A program made the position numbers and the translations under genes. A model generated the notes under the pieces. The model made no database searches, was not told the origin of the DNA, and saw only the letters and a list, made by a program, of their open reading frames with translations. Positions 21,611 to 32,948 of a stretch of DNA of 64,000 nt are shown piece after piece (within the stretch, counting starts at the first letter, position 1; the number at the start of each line of letters is the position of its first letter). Source of the stretch: Mytilisepta virgata (taxonomy: Eukaryota; Mollusca; Bivalvia; Mytilida; Mytilidae); assembly GCA_028015205.1 (NCBI GenBank), contig CM051521.1, positions 120,784,614-120,848,613 of the forward strand, written 5' to 3'.

Positions 21611-23459
21611 ATTTGATTTAAATTGGAAATATGTTTAACAGAGTTAGACAATGTCATTTCGTACAAGATTCCATTTCTCAATAAAGAAATTCTTTGTTAT
21701 AGTTTTTATTTTAGAATTAAATGTGACTTGGTGGAGTAAGTAGCAAACCACTACTTGACTATTCAAGACTACTTCAGATTACCGTGAGACGACCCCCTTC
21801 GAATGTAAATTTTATTTCATCAGTAGGGTTTTGATAAAGTTTATATCCAATTTAAGAACTGTATCTGAGAGACACATCCCCTCTTCCTCTTTGTGAACAG
21901 GGGTTTTTAGTTAGGTGGGTACACAATTTTAATTGGATGACAGATATTCTCAAATTAATGGATCAATTTAACGCTTCAGGCATTTAGATACATTTGTACT
22001 ACCAATGATACTGATCACTAAACTAATGTAATTGAAGAGGTTCTGGCGGACATGATTCGAAACCAAAGTATTAAATTTAAAATTTATAACACTATTATAG
22101 AATTACTATCTTTGAAATAAGTGAAAAATTGTGATTTTCAACATTTTCAAGGGTTGATAAATAATCAGAAAGAGATAGTGACCAATTTGAAAGTCTGTGA
22201 TTGTGAATGGCACGAATTGTGTTATTTTAAATATATGAACAAGATTTAATTTTGTCCCTGCGGAATTTATCTATAAAATTATTTGATTTTCAGATAATTA
22301 ATGAAAGATAAATGAATTTTATTCCACATTCACAACCAGGATATGTAACGACAACTATTATAATGATTATTGATTATTAGAGAATTTGTGGAAAATATGC
22401 ATTTCATGTCTAGGTGTATTTGTATTTTTTAAACAATTAATTGACAAATTAATATTAAATTCCGGTTCATCTGTAAAGTAATATGTTTCAACATGCGGAC
22501 GGATTTTTTTGTTCTATATTTGGATATTATCGTGGGTACTCAAAACATGTCAGACTACCCGAACTAAATTAGTTATCCTTATAAACAATCAGTGATAAAT
22601 GGATGCAAAAGTAAATCATTCCGTAAAATTCTTGTTTTGTGTCTAATTCTGTTTCCTTTTGAGTCCAACTACGGCTAGATCAAATTGTTTCTCTAGCGAC
22701 GACATCCAGGTAACGAGATACCTTGATTCTGCTTGTAATTATGTTCCTTGAAAGAAATTATGAAGGCTGCACTAGTTTCATATCCAGATTGTTTCTTTTT
22801 TCTGATATGAATATTTATAAAAGTGTATTTACTACATCTGATCCTATTGGAAAGTAAATTTATAAAAAAATCGGAATAATAAATTTCAATTCATGATCAG
22901 TGACATTTTTGGGCGCAAGGTCAAAAACAAAAATACTCAATGAACAAAGCACAAAAAGACTACAGATCAGAAAGAGGAATCGGTAAAAAAAAAATGTGGT
23001 TCACTAACAGAGCAAGCAGTTTTTTTCTGTTGAAAAATCAGGTTACATGCACAAAATGTTCATACCGCAAAATATGTCACCCGATTATCCTACAAAAACA
23101 AATACGAAAAGCTTTCAAGTTGATACTTTTACAAAAAAAAAATCGGTAGAAGTAGGCAGTCACAATACACATGTACTTCCGGACTGTACGAATTCAATCT
23201 AATTGCCAAATGAAGATTGAATGTCATTATCACTAGACAGTGAACATTTATGAAAATTATTTGATTCCACTTGGTTTTATATTTTGTATTTGGGTTGTCT
23301 TTCGTTGATTGCTTATGTATTCTTACGGACGGCATTTTTGTTGTGATATTCCATTTTCATGAGTTGTCTTGCCTTTGGATTTCAATCTTACGGACTTTTC
23401 TCACTGCTTTGTCGCTTCTGTATTATTATAAAATGCATCACAAGATACCTCAACGAATT
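21611..23459. other. Non-coding, nothing recognised
   Basis: AT-rich. The open frames at 22940-23149 and 23129-23462 on either strand show no domain signature. Confidence 0.4.
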
Positions 23460-23645
23460 TGATACACTGCATGGCCATTTCGTTGACTGACAACTCATCA
23501 GCAGTGCTCCAGATCAAAATGTTGGAAATCCGGTTAAAGATATAAGCACAACCATCAAAAACCTAAACAAACAAAAAAAAAAAAAAAAAACACGAATCCA
23601 AACTCAGCTAAGGGTTACATCTGCATCAAAAGGAAGAGCCTTTCT
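23460..23645 (+). repeat. R2 repeat copy
   Basis: Shares TTTCGTTGACTGACAACTCA, TCAGCAGTGCTC, CAAACTCAGCTAAGGGTTAC and CTGCATCAAA, in order, with 56305-56475. It contains an A-rich interruption (23572-23590) that the other copy lacks. Confidence 0.8.
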
Positions 23646-26279
23646 GGTATTTTTGTCAAATTTTCAATGGAAAATTTAAATCTCATTCAAGAGTTTTTAA
23701 AATTATTTGACAATTTATTCGGCTTTGATGAAGTACTCAACTTGTGTTATTTTATATTTTGGGTTTTCTTTCATTGATCACCTTCTGCTCTTGTATAAAA
23801 AAGTTTATAAAGCTTTTTGAAACGATTTTATTTAATGCTTTACTTCTCTAAACAAATTTTTTCTAAATTAGCCTTGACCTTCTACAAGTACTTTGGTGAC
23901 CAAAACCTCTGACAGCCTCGAAGAATAAAAATAGAATAGAATACCCAAAAGCGAACTTTGCATTTGGCACTTAATTAATTGGTAAAATTTATTCACTGCA
24001 AAATATGAAACGCGAATAACAAATAAAAATTAAAGAGCAAAAAAATATTGAATAACCACCAAATCATTCTATGCTTAAACAGAGCAGTCAATAGCGAGAA
24101 TATATATGTAATGAATCAGTATTGATAATACAAATGTGGATAATCTATTTCGTCCATACAGTTTTAATAATATAGAAGTTATGCGACTGTCACCGATATG
24201 ATGTACATTTCACAGATCATTCAATCTAAATAAAAGGTTCGTATCCATGCCAAAATATTTTTGAGAACATGCAAACATTTAAGCCATGTGAATTTTTAAA
24301 TGATTAAAAATTCAAAGTCGATATTTATAAGAAATAATCTTTATGTTATCATAAAGAATCGCATGTAAAATGTGTAATCCAAATATTAGTTATAACATAA
24401 TATTTGTGTCATCATAAACAATCTCATGCCGGCGATCTAAATATCAATTTAAGTATCCATTCACTGGCGACAGTACTCTGGTTATCACGCACAATATTAC
24501 CAGATTCCAAAAATATCGAGAATGAAGAAACATTTCAGATCTACCAGACTACATATATATTACGATTCTAAAGAATTACCACTTTTAAGAACTGTAATTA
24601 TAGATAATAATTTTGTACAATGATATTTTCTCACTTCTTACGTCATTATTGTTCTATTGTAATATCTGTATTGTTTTTGGATCTTACCAGTCTTGTCTGA
24701 AAAATGACATAGTTTCCTTCTATCACAGTTGAAAGAAAACAAATAATCCCGAAACATTGCTGTTTATGAATTTGAAATCTCTTTTTATTTTGAAAATTGT
24801 TAAAAACATGTATGTTAAAGAAATCAATAGAAATGTATCAAAATGTCATTTATATATATTTTTTTTTATCTCTGTATAAATGAAAAATATAATTTTCTGT
24901 TTGCCTGTTACACGAATGTGGCTTTTACCTGAAACTTCTAAATGACAGTTAAAATGTTCTAATGATTTTATAAATATCCATATAAATGGATTCCATTTAT
25001 AAATAACTTTTTAACACATAAATTGAATTTTCATAAAAGCAGTTAGTAAAGATAATGGGGCTTTAATGTGTATGTACTATACAATATAATTAGATGCACC
25101 CTCTTACGTTTTAATTCTGTACTTTTACATGCAACATGGTTTATCTGGTATTTTTCATGTTATTCAGATAGTTGATAAAGTTGTTTTTTGTCTTATAAAA
25201 ACACTTTTGTGGAATGTTTGAACATTTTGAAATTGGTCAAAGTTGGTCAAACATTTTTGAATTAGTATTCATACTAATTTATGAATACATAACTGTAAAC
25301 TTCAGTGGTAAAAGTCCAAAGTATACCCCAATAAAATACCACAGATTTTCAAAAAATAGAGTATTATAACATGAAATATAATCAGAAAATAAAACTTAAT
25401 AAACTTCAACATTACGACACAGTAAGATTACCAATTGTCATCAGCAATGTTTTTATTTATTCATTTTTATGTATTTTTTATTTTCATATTTGTTTCTTTT
25501 TTATTTACCTTTTCGATTTTTTTCTGTAAATTTGACCTGCACTAAACACTAGTTATTGTTTCGATTTTTTACATTTTACCATTTTTTTTGGTCGAGCATA
25601 ATTTGGTTAAATATGCATATATAGAACCACAAACGGGTATTGTAGAATATTTATCTTCATACAGCTATATTCAACATAATATAACTTGTATATGCGATAA
25701 AAGCAAAGACATAACAAGACTTTAAGTGAACACTGATCAACAAAATATCACTAAGAAAGATCGATATCTCATAATAATCGATATCAAAGATATCAAAAGT
25801 AGATTCAACAGAGTAACATCAGCTTGATGTAAACAAAAAATGTCAATCCTCATATAATCGATAAGCTAGAGTAGCAAAAACACTTTCCCCGAAAAAGCAT
25901 AGATATCAGACAAGATATACATGTAGTCCCCTTGGCATTGATGCTCCATAGATTTCTACATTTTTGTAAGGAAAAATTTTATTGGTCCTTAGGTATAATT
26001 TGAATAAAAAGAGTTTGACAAAATTTCATAATGAATACTAAATATCACATAGGATTTATTTTAGATAATCAAACTAAATGAGATGTCGTAACAGGTTTAT
26101 AACGAAAGGTTTTTGTTCGATACACTTTTGGTGTGGCAGGTAATGCAGGGAGACAAATCATGCTCTTTATGTTTGAGGATAAATATGAATGACTTTGGCA
26201 TGTTTACAAAAATATTTCCGGGAAAATGTATGAATGATCATAGATAGTTTGGACAAATTAAAGACATTTGAGAGCAAAT
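23646..26279. other. Non-coding, nothing recognised
   Basis: About 2.6 kb of AT-rich sequence with short homopolymer runs. I looked here for ligand-binding or membrane exons that copy B should have (for example a minus-strand YTANLAA box) and found none. Confidence 0.4.
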
Positions 26280-27116
26280 TAAAAATTACAATCCAAAGAT
26301 ACTAATACTTACCTCTCATCAGCAGCATTCAAACCGAAACATTTGGAAGACCAAAAACCAAACTTATTTTCGACAAGAAGTACTCAAAACCAAAAAATAA
26401 CGAAATAGGAAGCCAAATTTCAGCTAAGGAGATCTACCATGTGCGATACAAGGAATGAACCCTTAGTTTTTCTATTATTTTGGAATTTTGCTAAATACTG
26501 GTAATTTCTGTAATAAATCAATGAATAATCATGTCAGACAAGTCTGACGACTGGGTTGGCTAATACCCTCGGGGACCTAGGGTCCACCATGCAGAGGCAT
26601 CGTGCCAGGAGTTTTAAAATAACAATCCAAAGATACTAATATTAGATATAATAAATTTATACTATGCTGTATACGACGCATTTCAAGGAGTTACCTCTCA
26701 TCAGCAGCATTAAAACCGAAACATTTGGAAGACCAAAAACCAAACTTATTTTAAACAAGAAGTACTCAAAACCAAAAATACCGAAATAGGAAGCCAAATT
26801 TCAGCTAAGGGGATCTACCATGTGCAATACAAGGAATGAACTCTTAGTGTTTCTATTATTTTGGAATTTTGCTAAATACTGGTAATTTCCGTAACAAATC
26901 AATGAATAATCATGTCAGACAAGTCTGACGACTGGGTTGGCGAATACCCTCGGGGACCTATGGTCCACCATGCAGAGGCATCGTCCCAGGAGTTTCAAAA
27001 TAACAATCCAAACATACTAGTATTAGATATAGTAAATTTATACTATGGTGTATACGACGCATTTCAAGGAGTTACCTCTCATCAGCAGCATTCACACCGA
27101 AACATTTGGAAGACAT
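26280..27116 (+). repeat. R1 tandem array, two units and a partial third
   Basis: Unit starts are at 26280, 26616 and 26997. The second unit is about 381 bp and is taken as the family type: AAAATAACAATCCAAAGATA, the GTATACGACGCATTTCAAGG segment, CTCATCAGCAGCAT, GAAACATTTGGAAGACC, AAGGAGATCTACCATGTGC, the palindrome GTCAGACAAGTCTGAC, and a GC-richer end ATCGTCCCAGGAGTTT. The first unit lacks about 45 bp near its start, and the third breaks off after 120 bp. No open frame is conserved between units. Confidence 0.9.
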
Positions 27117-27645
27117 AAAATATGAAATGATTTGGGATATAACCGGTATTTCTTATTCACATTCCGATAATATATACTTTCTGCCAAAACACGTCATATT
27201 ACATGTAAGCAAACAGAAATACCTATCAAATTATACATGATGTGCAACGGATTTTTGACATAGTATGAAGCTATGTTGCTCGTTTGCTACACCCACTGGT
27301 CTTTGATGTCACATCTGAACAAAACAGGACAAAGTTGTTTTCATAATTAACTTGATATCTGTTGTCTTGTTTTTTTTAATATTGTTTCAGCCATTTAAGT
27401 ATAAATGTTAGTAATTTTACATAGCATTGACTAGTGTGTTATTTGTTCAGAATGACCCATTCATGGATTGAAATAGTTCATATATTACCGGAATTGCAGC
27501 AACTTTTAACGTAGCATTTGCAAAGTCAACAAAATCATTTCCAAATAGACTTTCCACTTTAAAAGTAGGCCATTCTTCTTTGACCATGAACCCATATATT
27601 TCCATGACTAAACACAGTTGGTCTCAGTACTACAGATGTCATATT
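27117..27645. other. Non-coding, nothing recognised
   Basis: Spacer between the R1 array and Penelope-like copy 2. Confidence 0.4.
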
Positions 27646-28390
27646 TTACGTAATGTTAAATAACGACAAATTCCAAGACTTTCTACATCTTATCTACCCA
27701 AGTGAGCTTGAAATTAAGGATACTACAGATACACCAAAGTCCGCTTCATATTTGGATTTGTTTCTTGAAATAGACTATGAGGGACGTTTGACAAACGTGA
27801 TGACTTCAACTTTCCTATTGTTAATTTTCCCTTCTTGAGTAGCAATATACCAGCATCGCCTGCATATGGCGTCTACGTTTCTCAGCTTATCCGATTTTCA
27901 AGGGCATTCGTGAGTTACCCTGATTTTCGACAAAGAGGATTACTGCTGTCACAAAAGCTTCTTAACCAGGGTTTTATCAGGGATAAGTTGATGTCATCAC
28001 TTAGGAAATTTTACGGTCGTCATCACGAATTGATTGACCATTACAGTGTTCCAATATCTAAGATGATGTTGGACCTGTTCCCACTGTCGGAACCTTTCAT
28101 GTGCCTCAACCGATTTGGGACTTCCCAAGGATTGACTTTGTTGAACTTCACGACGGGTGCCGTATACGAAGCAGGAACTGCTTACCCTTCCGGAGCACCT
28201 GGGTTCACTCCTGGTTTTTACAGGAGTTCGTGTTGTTCATTGTTTTTTAGTTTTATGTGTTTATTTGTTGTGCTTGTGGTTGTTCATTTGTCTTCCCGGG
28301 TTTGTCTGTCCAATGGATTACGTTTTTTTTATTGCTCCTTAGGTATATTTGTCCCTTTTTTTACACTGTCAGTATGTGTTTTCTGAATTA
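27646..28390 (+). pseudogene. Penelope-like reverse transcriptase fragment, copy 2
   Basis: It starts in LNNDKFQDFLHLIYPSELEI, a few codons after where the catalytic box would be, and continues with SASYLDLFLEIDYEG. A deletion of about 12 bases shifts the frame at 27790. It then runs SSNIPASPAYGVYVSQLIRF and KLLNQGFIRDKLMSSLRKFY up to YSVPISKMMLDLFPLSEPF, before the shared tail. The last 60 codons of the open frame are tail sequence, not protein. It is truncated at nearly the same point as copy 1. Confidence 0.85.
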
Positions 28391-28771
28391 TCTACAAAAA
28401 TGGTAGATTAAAAATATGTGACAGAGCAAACAGAAACAAATGCTTGTCTTAAATGGTTAATATGTTTATAAGAATGCAATATTCTTCTGTTAGAGGTTCA
28501 TATAATATCATACGTATATATACATTTCATAGTATATAGGTAGTGGGGGAGACAACACAAGGCAGATAATTCTTGAAATACATTTGTACACCCGCATATG
28601 CACTGTACAAATGCCTTCGCTAAACTAATAACAATAAACTGCTGATGTTCGTTCTCTTTACTAGACAGGTGTTGTATATCAGGTAACTTAAATGTTCTAT
28701 AGGGACTTGGATTATAGAGATAAAGTTATTTTTTTAATTCAAAGTGAAGGTATTAGTTCAAGTATCCTTAC
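28391..28771. other. Intron sequence, iGluR copy B
   Basis: Non-coding sequence between Penelope-like copy 2 and the next exon of copy B. A following exon was not recognised. Confidence 0.45.
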
Positions 28772-28933
28772 GGAATCCATTATACCGTGAATGACTCTCC
28801 TGTCAGGTAGAATGTTCCGTTGATTAGAGTTGATAGGTTCTAGTGTGGTGATGTTATACTCTATTACAGCTTGAGAAAATATATCCGTAGTCAAAGACAA
28901 AGCGTTAGTTAGATACATGTATGATTCTAAACC
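28772..28933 (-). CDS. Ionotropic glutamate receptor copy B, amino-terminal domain exon
   Basis: A 162-bp exon (54 codons, phase 0 at both ends) with acceptor TTTCTGTTACAG before 28933 and donor TCC/GTAAGG after 28772. It begins GLESYMYLTNALSLTTDIFS, which fits the 'Y-x-x-x-L-x-D/N-A-L' helix near the end of iGluR amino-terminal domains. It then has AVIEYNITTLEP and HGIMDS. Together with the next exon upstream it makes 110 uninterrupted codons, so this part of copy B is not visibly damaged, unlike the exons at 38.9 and 33.1 kb. The ligand-binding exons that should follow were not found. Confidence 0.6.
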
Positions 28934-29203
28934 CTGTAACAGAAACATTATAAATCTTACAATTAGTTATATATCTTTTTTTCACAAATGAACTTAATTT
29001 ACATTTTGCTTGATTGTTTTGTTGAGAAATAATTCATGATCTCCTATTTTCCTTCTATTATATATATCAGATATCTTATTTATTTCCAAATGCTCACATT
29101 TACTCTTTATATTATAATTATCGTAGGTTAAAAAATGACAGTATAATAACTAATTAAAAATAATGTATCCGATCCGTTATACAATCGTATAAAATACATG
29201 TAC

Positions 29204-29371
29204 CTCATTGTGCAAGCCGCCATCAACACAGTTTCCTTGTGACGTAAGAAACAAGTAACTGTCTGGTCTAATGCTGATAATTCTATGATTTTCTGTTCCA
29301 TTTATCGGTTGCAAGTGAGTTGCGCTAGTCACAATAATCAAGGAATAACCGACATATTTCTCTTTTATCAC
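29204..29371 (-). CDS. Ionotropic glutamate receptor copy B, amino-terminal domain exon
   Basis: A 168-bp exon (56 codons, phase 0 to phase 0) between acceptor TGAAATCAG (before 29371) and donor AATGAG/GTACAT (after 29204). Its product includes GYSLIIVTSATHLQPINGTE, then HRIISIRPDSYLFLTSQGNC and a GGLHNE end that reads straight into GLESYMYL of the next exon. A strand of the form LIIVTS followed by S-Y-L-F-L-T matches the lower lobe of an amino-terminal domain. Its pairing with the following exon rests on phase and order; membership of copy B rests on position and could be wrong. Confidence 0.55.
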
Positions 29372-29855
29372 CTGATTTCAGAACAAACAAAAGAAACAAA
29401 CAGAACTCATGTTGACAGAGATTCAACTTAATAAGGTGTCGTTACCCCACATATTTCAGAAAGCAATCGGGTTCGACGATTTACCGAAAAGCAGGAAAGA
29501 ACCTAAAAATCAGATACATTTAATTTTTATTTTGTCCCTAGAATTTAATTTAAAGATAGCAAAGCGTATGTATTAAGCAATATGTTTCGTCACATCAAAG
29601 TCTCTTTGAGTAACTTTTTCCTTTCCCTATGTTTCTTATGTCTTACTTATATATGTGCAGATGGACCCATGGTCTCGTCACATTCATTTCCCAGTTTCTG
29701 GTATATATTCTTTGGATGCATTGAAATGGTAAGTTCTGCCATATTTTCCATAACTGATGCAGGGCTTCTTACATACTATTTATCACATCTAAAAGTACTA
29801 TATGCACTATATACAAGATATACACCCTTATTTTCCAATGAGATAAAATTTACAT
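29372..29855. other. Intron sequence, iGluR copy B
   Basis: A plus-strand open frame at 29582-29881 has a hydrophobic start but no domain, and it runs into the R1 copy. I do not call it a gene. Confidence 0.4.
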
Positions 29856-29992
29856 TCAAAATAACAATCCAAAGATACTAATATTAGATACAGTAAATTT
29901 ATTCTATGCTGTATACGACGCATTTCAAGGAGTTACCTCTCATCAGCAGCATGAAAACCGAAACATTTGGAAGACCAAAAACCAAACTTATT
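29856..29992 (+). repeat. R1 repeat, left part of an interrupted copy
   Basis: It begins AAAATAACAATCCAAAGATA and stops at CCAAACTTATT, where the next element is inserted. It resumes at 30534. Confidence 0.9.
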
Positions 29993-30533
29993 ATACCCCC
30001 CGCAAACAAAGTTTTGGGGGGTATATAGGAATCACCTTGTCCGTCCGTCTGTCTGTCCGACCGTCTGTCCGTCTGTCCATATACCTTGTAAGCGCAACTC
30101 CTCCTAGACCGCTCAATGGATTTCAACGAAACTTTACAGAAAGGAAGTACATCATCCAAAGATGTGCATGAAGAAAAATCTTTGCTTTTCGATATTACAC
30201 AAGGGAGATAATTCGACTTCTATTTTTTTTGGCTTATACATTATATGAACCTCGTAAGCGCAACTCCTCCTAGACCGCCAACGGATTTCAACGAAACTTT
30301 ACACAAAGGAAGTACACCATCCAAAGATGTGCATGAAGGAAAATTTTTGCTTTCCGATATTACACAATGGAGATAATTGGACTTCTATTTTTTGCAGTCA
30401 ACCTACATGTATATAATCATTTCCATTATAACTGACTATATGCTTAAATTGATGCAAATATCTTATGAAACTTTACCCTGGACAAGGCAAAGCGGGGGGT
30501 ATCCTTTGTGAGCTTTGCTCACAGTACATCTAG
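29993..30533 (+). mobile_element. Insertion with ATACCCCCCGC terminal inverted repeats
   Basis: A 541-bp sequence splitting an R1 copy. Its left end is ATACCCCCCGC. GCGGGGGGTAT (30493-30503) is the exact reverse complement, followed by a 30-bp tail ending CATCTAG. The interior has a PyGTCCGTC microsatellite (30040-30080) and two tandem copies of a 160-bp unit, each with CGCAACTCCTCCTAGACCGC, TTTCAACGAAACTTTACA and CATCCAAAGATGTGCATGAA. It has no coding capacity. The junction with R1 shows at most a 2-base duplication. Confidence 0.8.
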
Positions 30534-30783
30534 TTTTAAACAAGAAGTTGTCATAACCAAAAATACCGAAATAGGAAGCCAAATTTCTGCTAAGGAGATC
30601 TACCATGTGCAATACAAGGAATGAACCCTTAGTATTTCTATTATTTTTGAATTTTGCTAAATACTGGTAATTTCCGTAACAAATCAATGAATAATCATGT
30701 CAGACAAGTCTGACGACTGGGTTGGCTAATACCCTCGGGGACCTACGGTCCACCATGTAGAGGCATCGTCCCAGGAGTTTCTA
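30534..30783 (+). repeat. R1 repeat, right part of the interrupted copy
   Basis: It continues from TTAAACAAGAAGT through AAGGAGATCTACCATG and GTCAGACAAGTCTGAC to CGTCCCAGGAGTTT. Confidence 0.9.
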
Positions 30784-32353
30784 AAAATTCTCAAGTAATG
30801 TTGTTATGCCTTTGTAAACCAAGACACTCGTTTCTTGTAAGGATAATCTGCTTTAAGAGTGTTTTAACATTGTTGAAGTTCGATAATTTAATTGTAGCAA
30901 GGCCGAGTGGAATGAAAGTTCCCTTTTTCAAAGCTTTTACCTTTACACTCTTTTATTTTTCGTCTATGATAAATACGGATTTTTGGGAAGAATACTAGAA
31001 CTGACCCAGATTCCAAAATCATAAGAAAAATTGCTATGCAAAGTTTTAGGCCTTCCTGAAGCATTGTTATTGTACCTAGTTATGAAGTATCTGTTGCTTT
31101 TCTCACCTTTTTGGTTAATACACAATGTATACCAATATATTCCACGACAGCAAAATTCGGGTGCTTTTACAAACCAAGGAACTTGTTTCTAATTTTTATA
31201 TTTTCTAAATTTGCATTATGTTGATTGATTGATATGTTTTATTTTTCCACCATAAGTAAAAAGTTATGTCAATTACCAGTGTATATACTGAACAATTCAT
31301 TATTCTGATAAAATAGATAAAATAAAATAGAACAATTAGCTACCGTTTTCGCGGTCATTTGAGATGTAATTTCGCTCTGCATCTTTTTGGGTTATTGTTT
31401 GCCTTTGGACGTTTAACGGCCGGAATAGTGGTGAAGAAGCATCAGTTATCCCAAAGCAGAAGTAATTATTTTCCCAAATTTGTTTTTGCTTTGCATGGTA
31501 CGTGTTGCCAAAATTCTGCGTTATGTTTCTGCTCTTGTGCTCATCTATCCCGAAGTTTTCTTTGTCTTTGAATTCATTATTATTGATATGCCCTTAGATT
31601 CTATGTCATAGTTTATACCTGTTTAAATACGTTGTTTACTGTTTCACCAGTGGCTAAAATAAACACTCCATCTGCTTCGTGTTTCATCTGGGGGGTGTTT
31701 CCTCAAATAATGTAAGTAAAGGTATGTCGAATTGTATTTTTCTGTATTCACAATCCTTGTTGAAACCGATTTTAAAGAAAATTGTCGGATCAGGTCAAAC
31801 AAACAAATGGAATCTAAAAATATAGACGATAAATAAGAAATTCATTACTTACATGATTCAGAAGGGTCCCTAGTAGTTACAAGCTGTAGAAAGGAGACGA
31901 TTTAGTATTTGGAAAGATGTTACTATATACAAAAAAGAGGATTTAAGTATCTGACAATCTTCAATCAATTTTACATATTTCGTTTGATTACAAATGTATA
32001 TATGCCAAACCAGTTTATAGAATGGGTTTTAAAAATATGTCTCACCAGCAGTTTATCAAGGACAATCATTTTGAAGTGGCAATAAATAATGGCGACTACC
32101 TAATAGAAAACTGATGTTTGGTGTCGGAGAAATCTCGGACTACCAAACCACAGGCTTTAAACGGAGTTAAAAAATAAATGAAACGATTCTAGATGATTTT
32201 TGGCTCGACTCTTTGTCGTTATTTTAGGATTTTAATATAATGTTACTTAATCAGTTGAATATTGTCCTTTTTCATACAGCCTGTTATAAGTTGATAATGA
32301 TGATATATGTCAGATTTAAAAGAGCTAGTATAAACCGTATTTTTGATTTTAAA
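30784..32353. other. Non-coding; contains the duplicate of window positions 170-345
   Basis: Positions 31615-31815 are the paralogue of 170-345 and lie downstream of the copy B exon 3, just as 170-345 lies downstream of the copy C exon 3. Apart from that block, nothing was recognised. Confidence 0.5.
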
Positions 32354-32608
32354 TTAATAAAGACGCCGTATTTCTGACTTTATGCCGGTTCGTATATGAG
32401 AAAGTACGGATATGTAATAAATTTTCAGGAAGGAAACATCCAATCTCCGAATTAAACAGACCAAAACTAGACCCATAGTGCTTTTAACACGATCTTCATG
32501 AGTTGCAAAAACACAAACATTAACATGCTCAGGGCCTATACATAAGGTTGAAATAATCATCAGGCACAATAAGTTAACAAAATCACAATACTTCATGGTG
32601 GATTTCAT
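32354..32608 (-). CDS. Possible signal-peptide exon of a further iGluR-like transcript
   Basis: The minus-strand frame starts MKSTMKYCDFVNLLCLMIIS, a plausible secretory leader, and continues GPEHVNVCVFATHEDRVKST. This resembles the first strand and helix of an iGluR amino-terminal domain (typically I-N-V-G-x-F). A donor-like TTTTG/GTCTGT near 32430 would end the exon there; GTCTGT is also the donor used at 58278 in copy A. It lies between other copy B exons, so it could be an alternative first exon, a relic of another copy, or chance. Codons beyond that donor are probably intron. Confidence 0.35.
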   Translation of the reverse strand: MKSTMKYCDFVNLLCLMIISTLCIGPEHVNVCVFATHEDRVKSTMGLVLVCLIRRLDVSFLKIYYISVLSHIRTGIKSEIRRLY

Positions 32609-32948
32609 ATTGCAACATATTAGACTATTTTAATAAAATATGTAATGCAACATTTAAAAAGTTGAATTGAGCCGTTATAGTTGTATAAACTTTGAAGAAC
32701 GTCCTCCGTCAATATCATTTGTCCAGGTCTAAATAAACTAACTGACCATGTCAAAAGACCATAACTGATATCTATATATTATATTTACTATATGTCATAT
32801 CCATATCCATATCCATGTTTTTATTGAATTGTTTTTTTTATCGATTTTTTTGTTTAGAATTAGCATAACAACTCAGTTTCAAATGCATACAACACCCAGT
32901 GTAAAAGTATCAATTATAACAAACATAAATAGAATATTTATTACTTAC

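Noticed and set aside
26280..27116. CRISPR-like or ordinary satellite interpretation of the tandem units
   Set aside because: Units are about 380 bp without short repeats and spacers, and the genome is eukaryotic; single copies elsewhere with a target duplication show a mobile repeat.
29582..29881. Plus-strand 99-codon frame with a hydrophobic start
   Set aside because: It ends inside an R1 repeat, has no domain signature and lies in an intron of a minus-strand gene.
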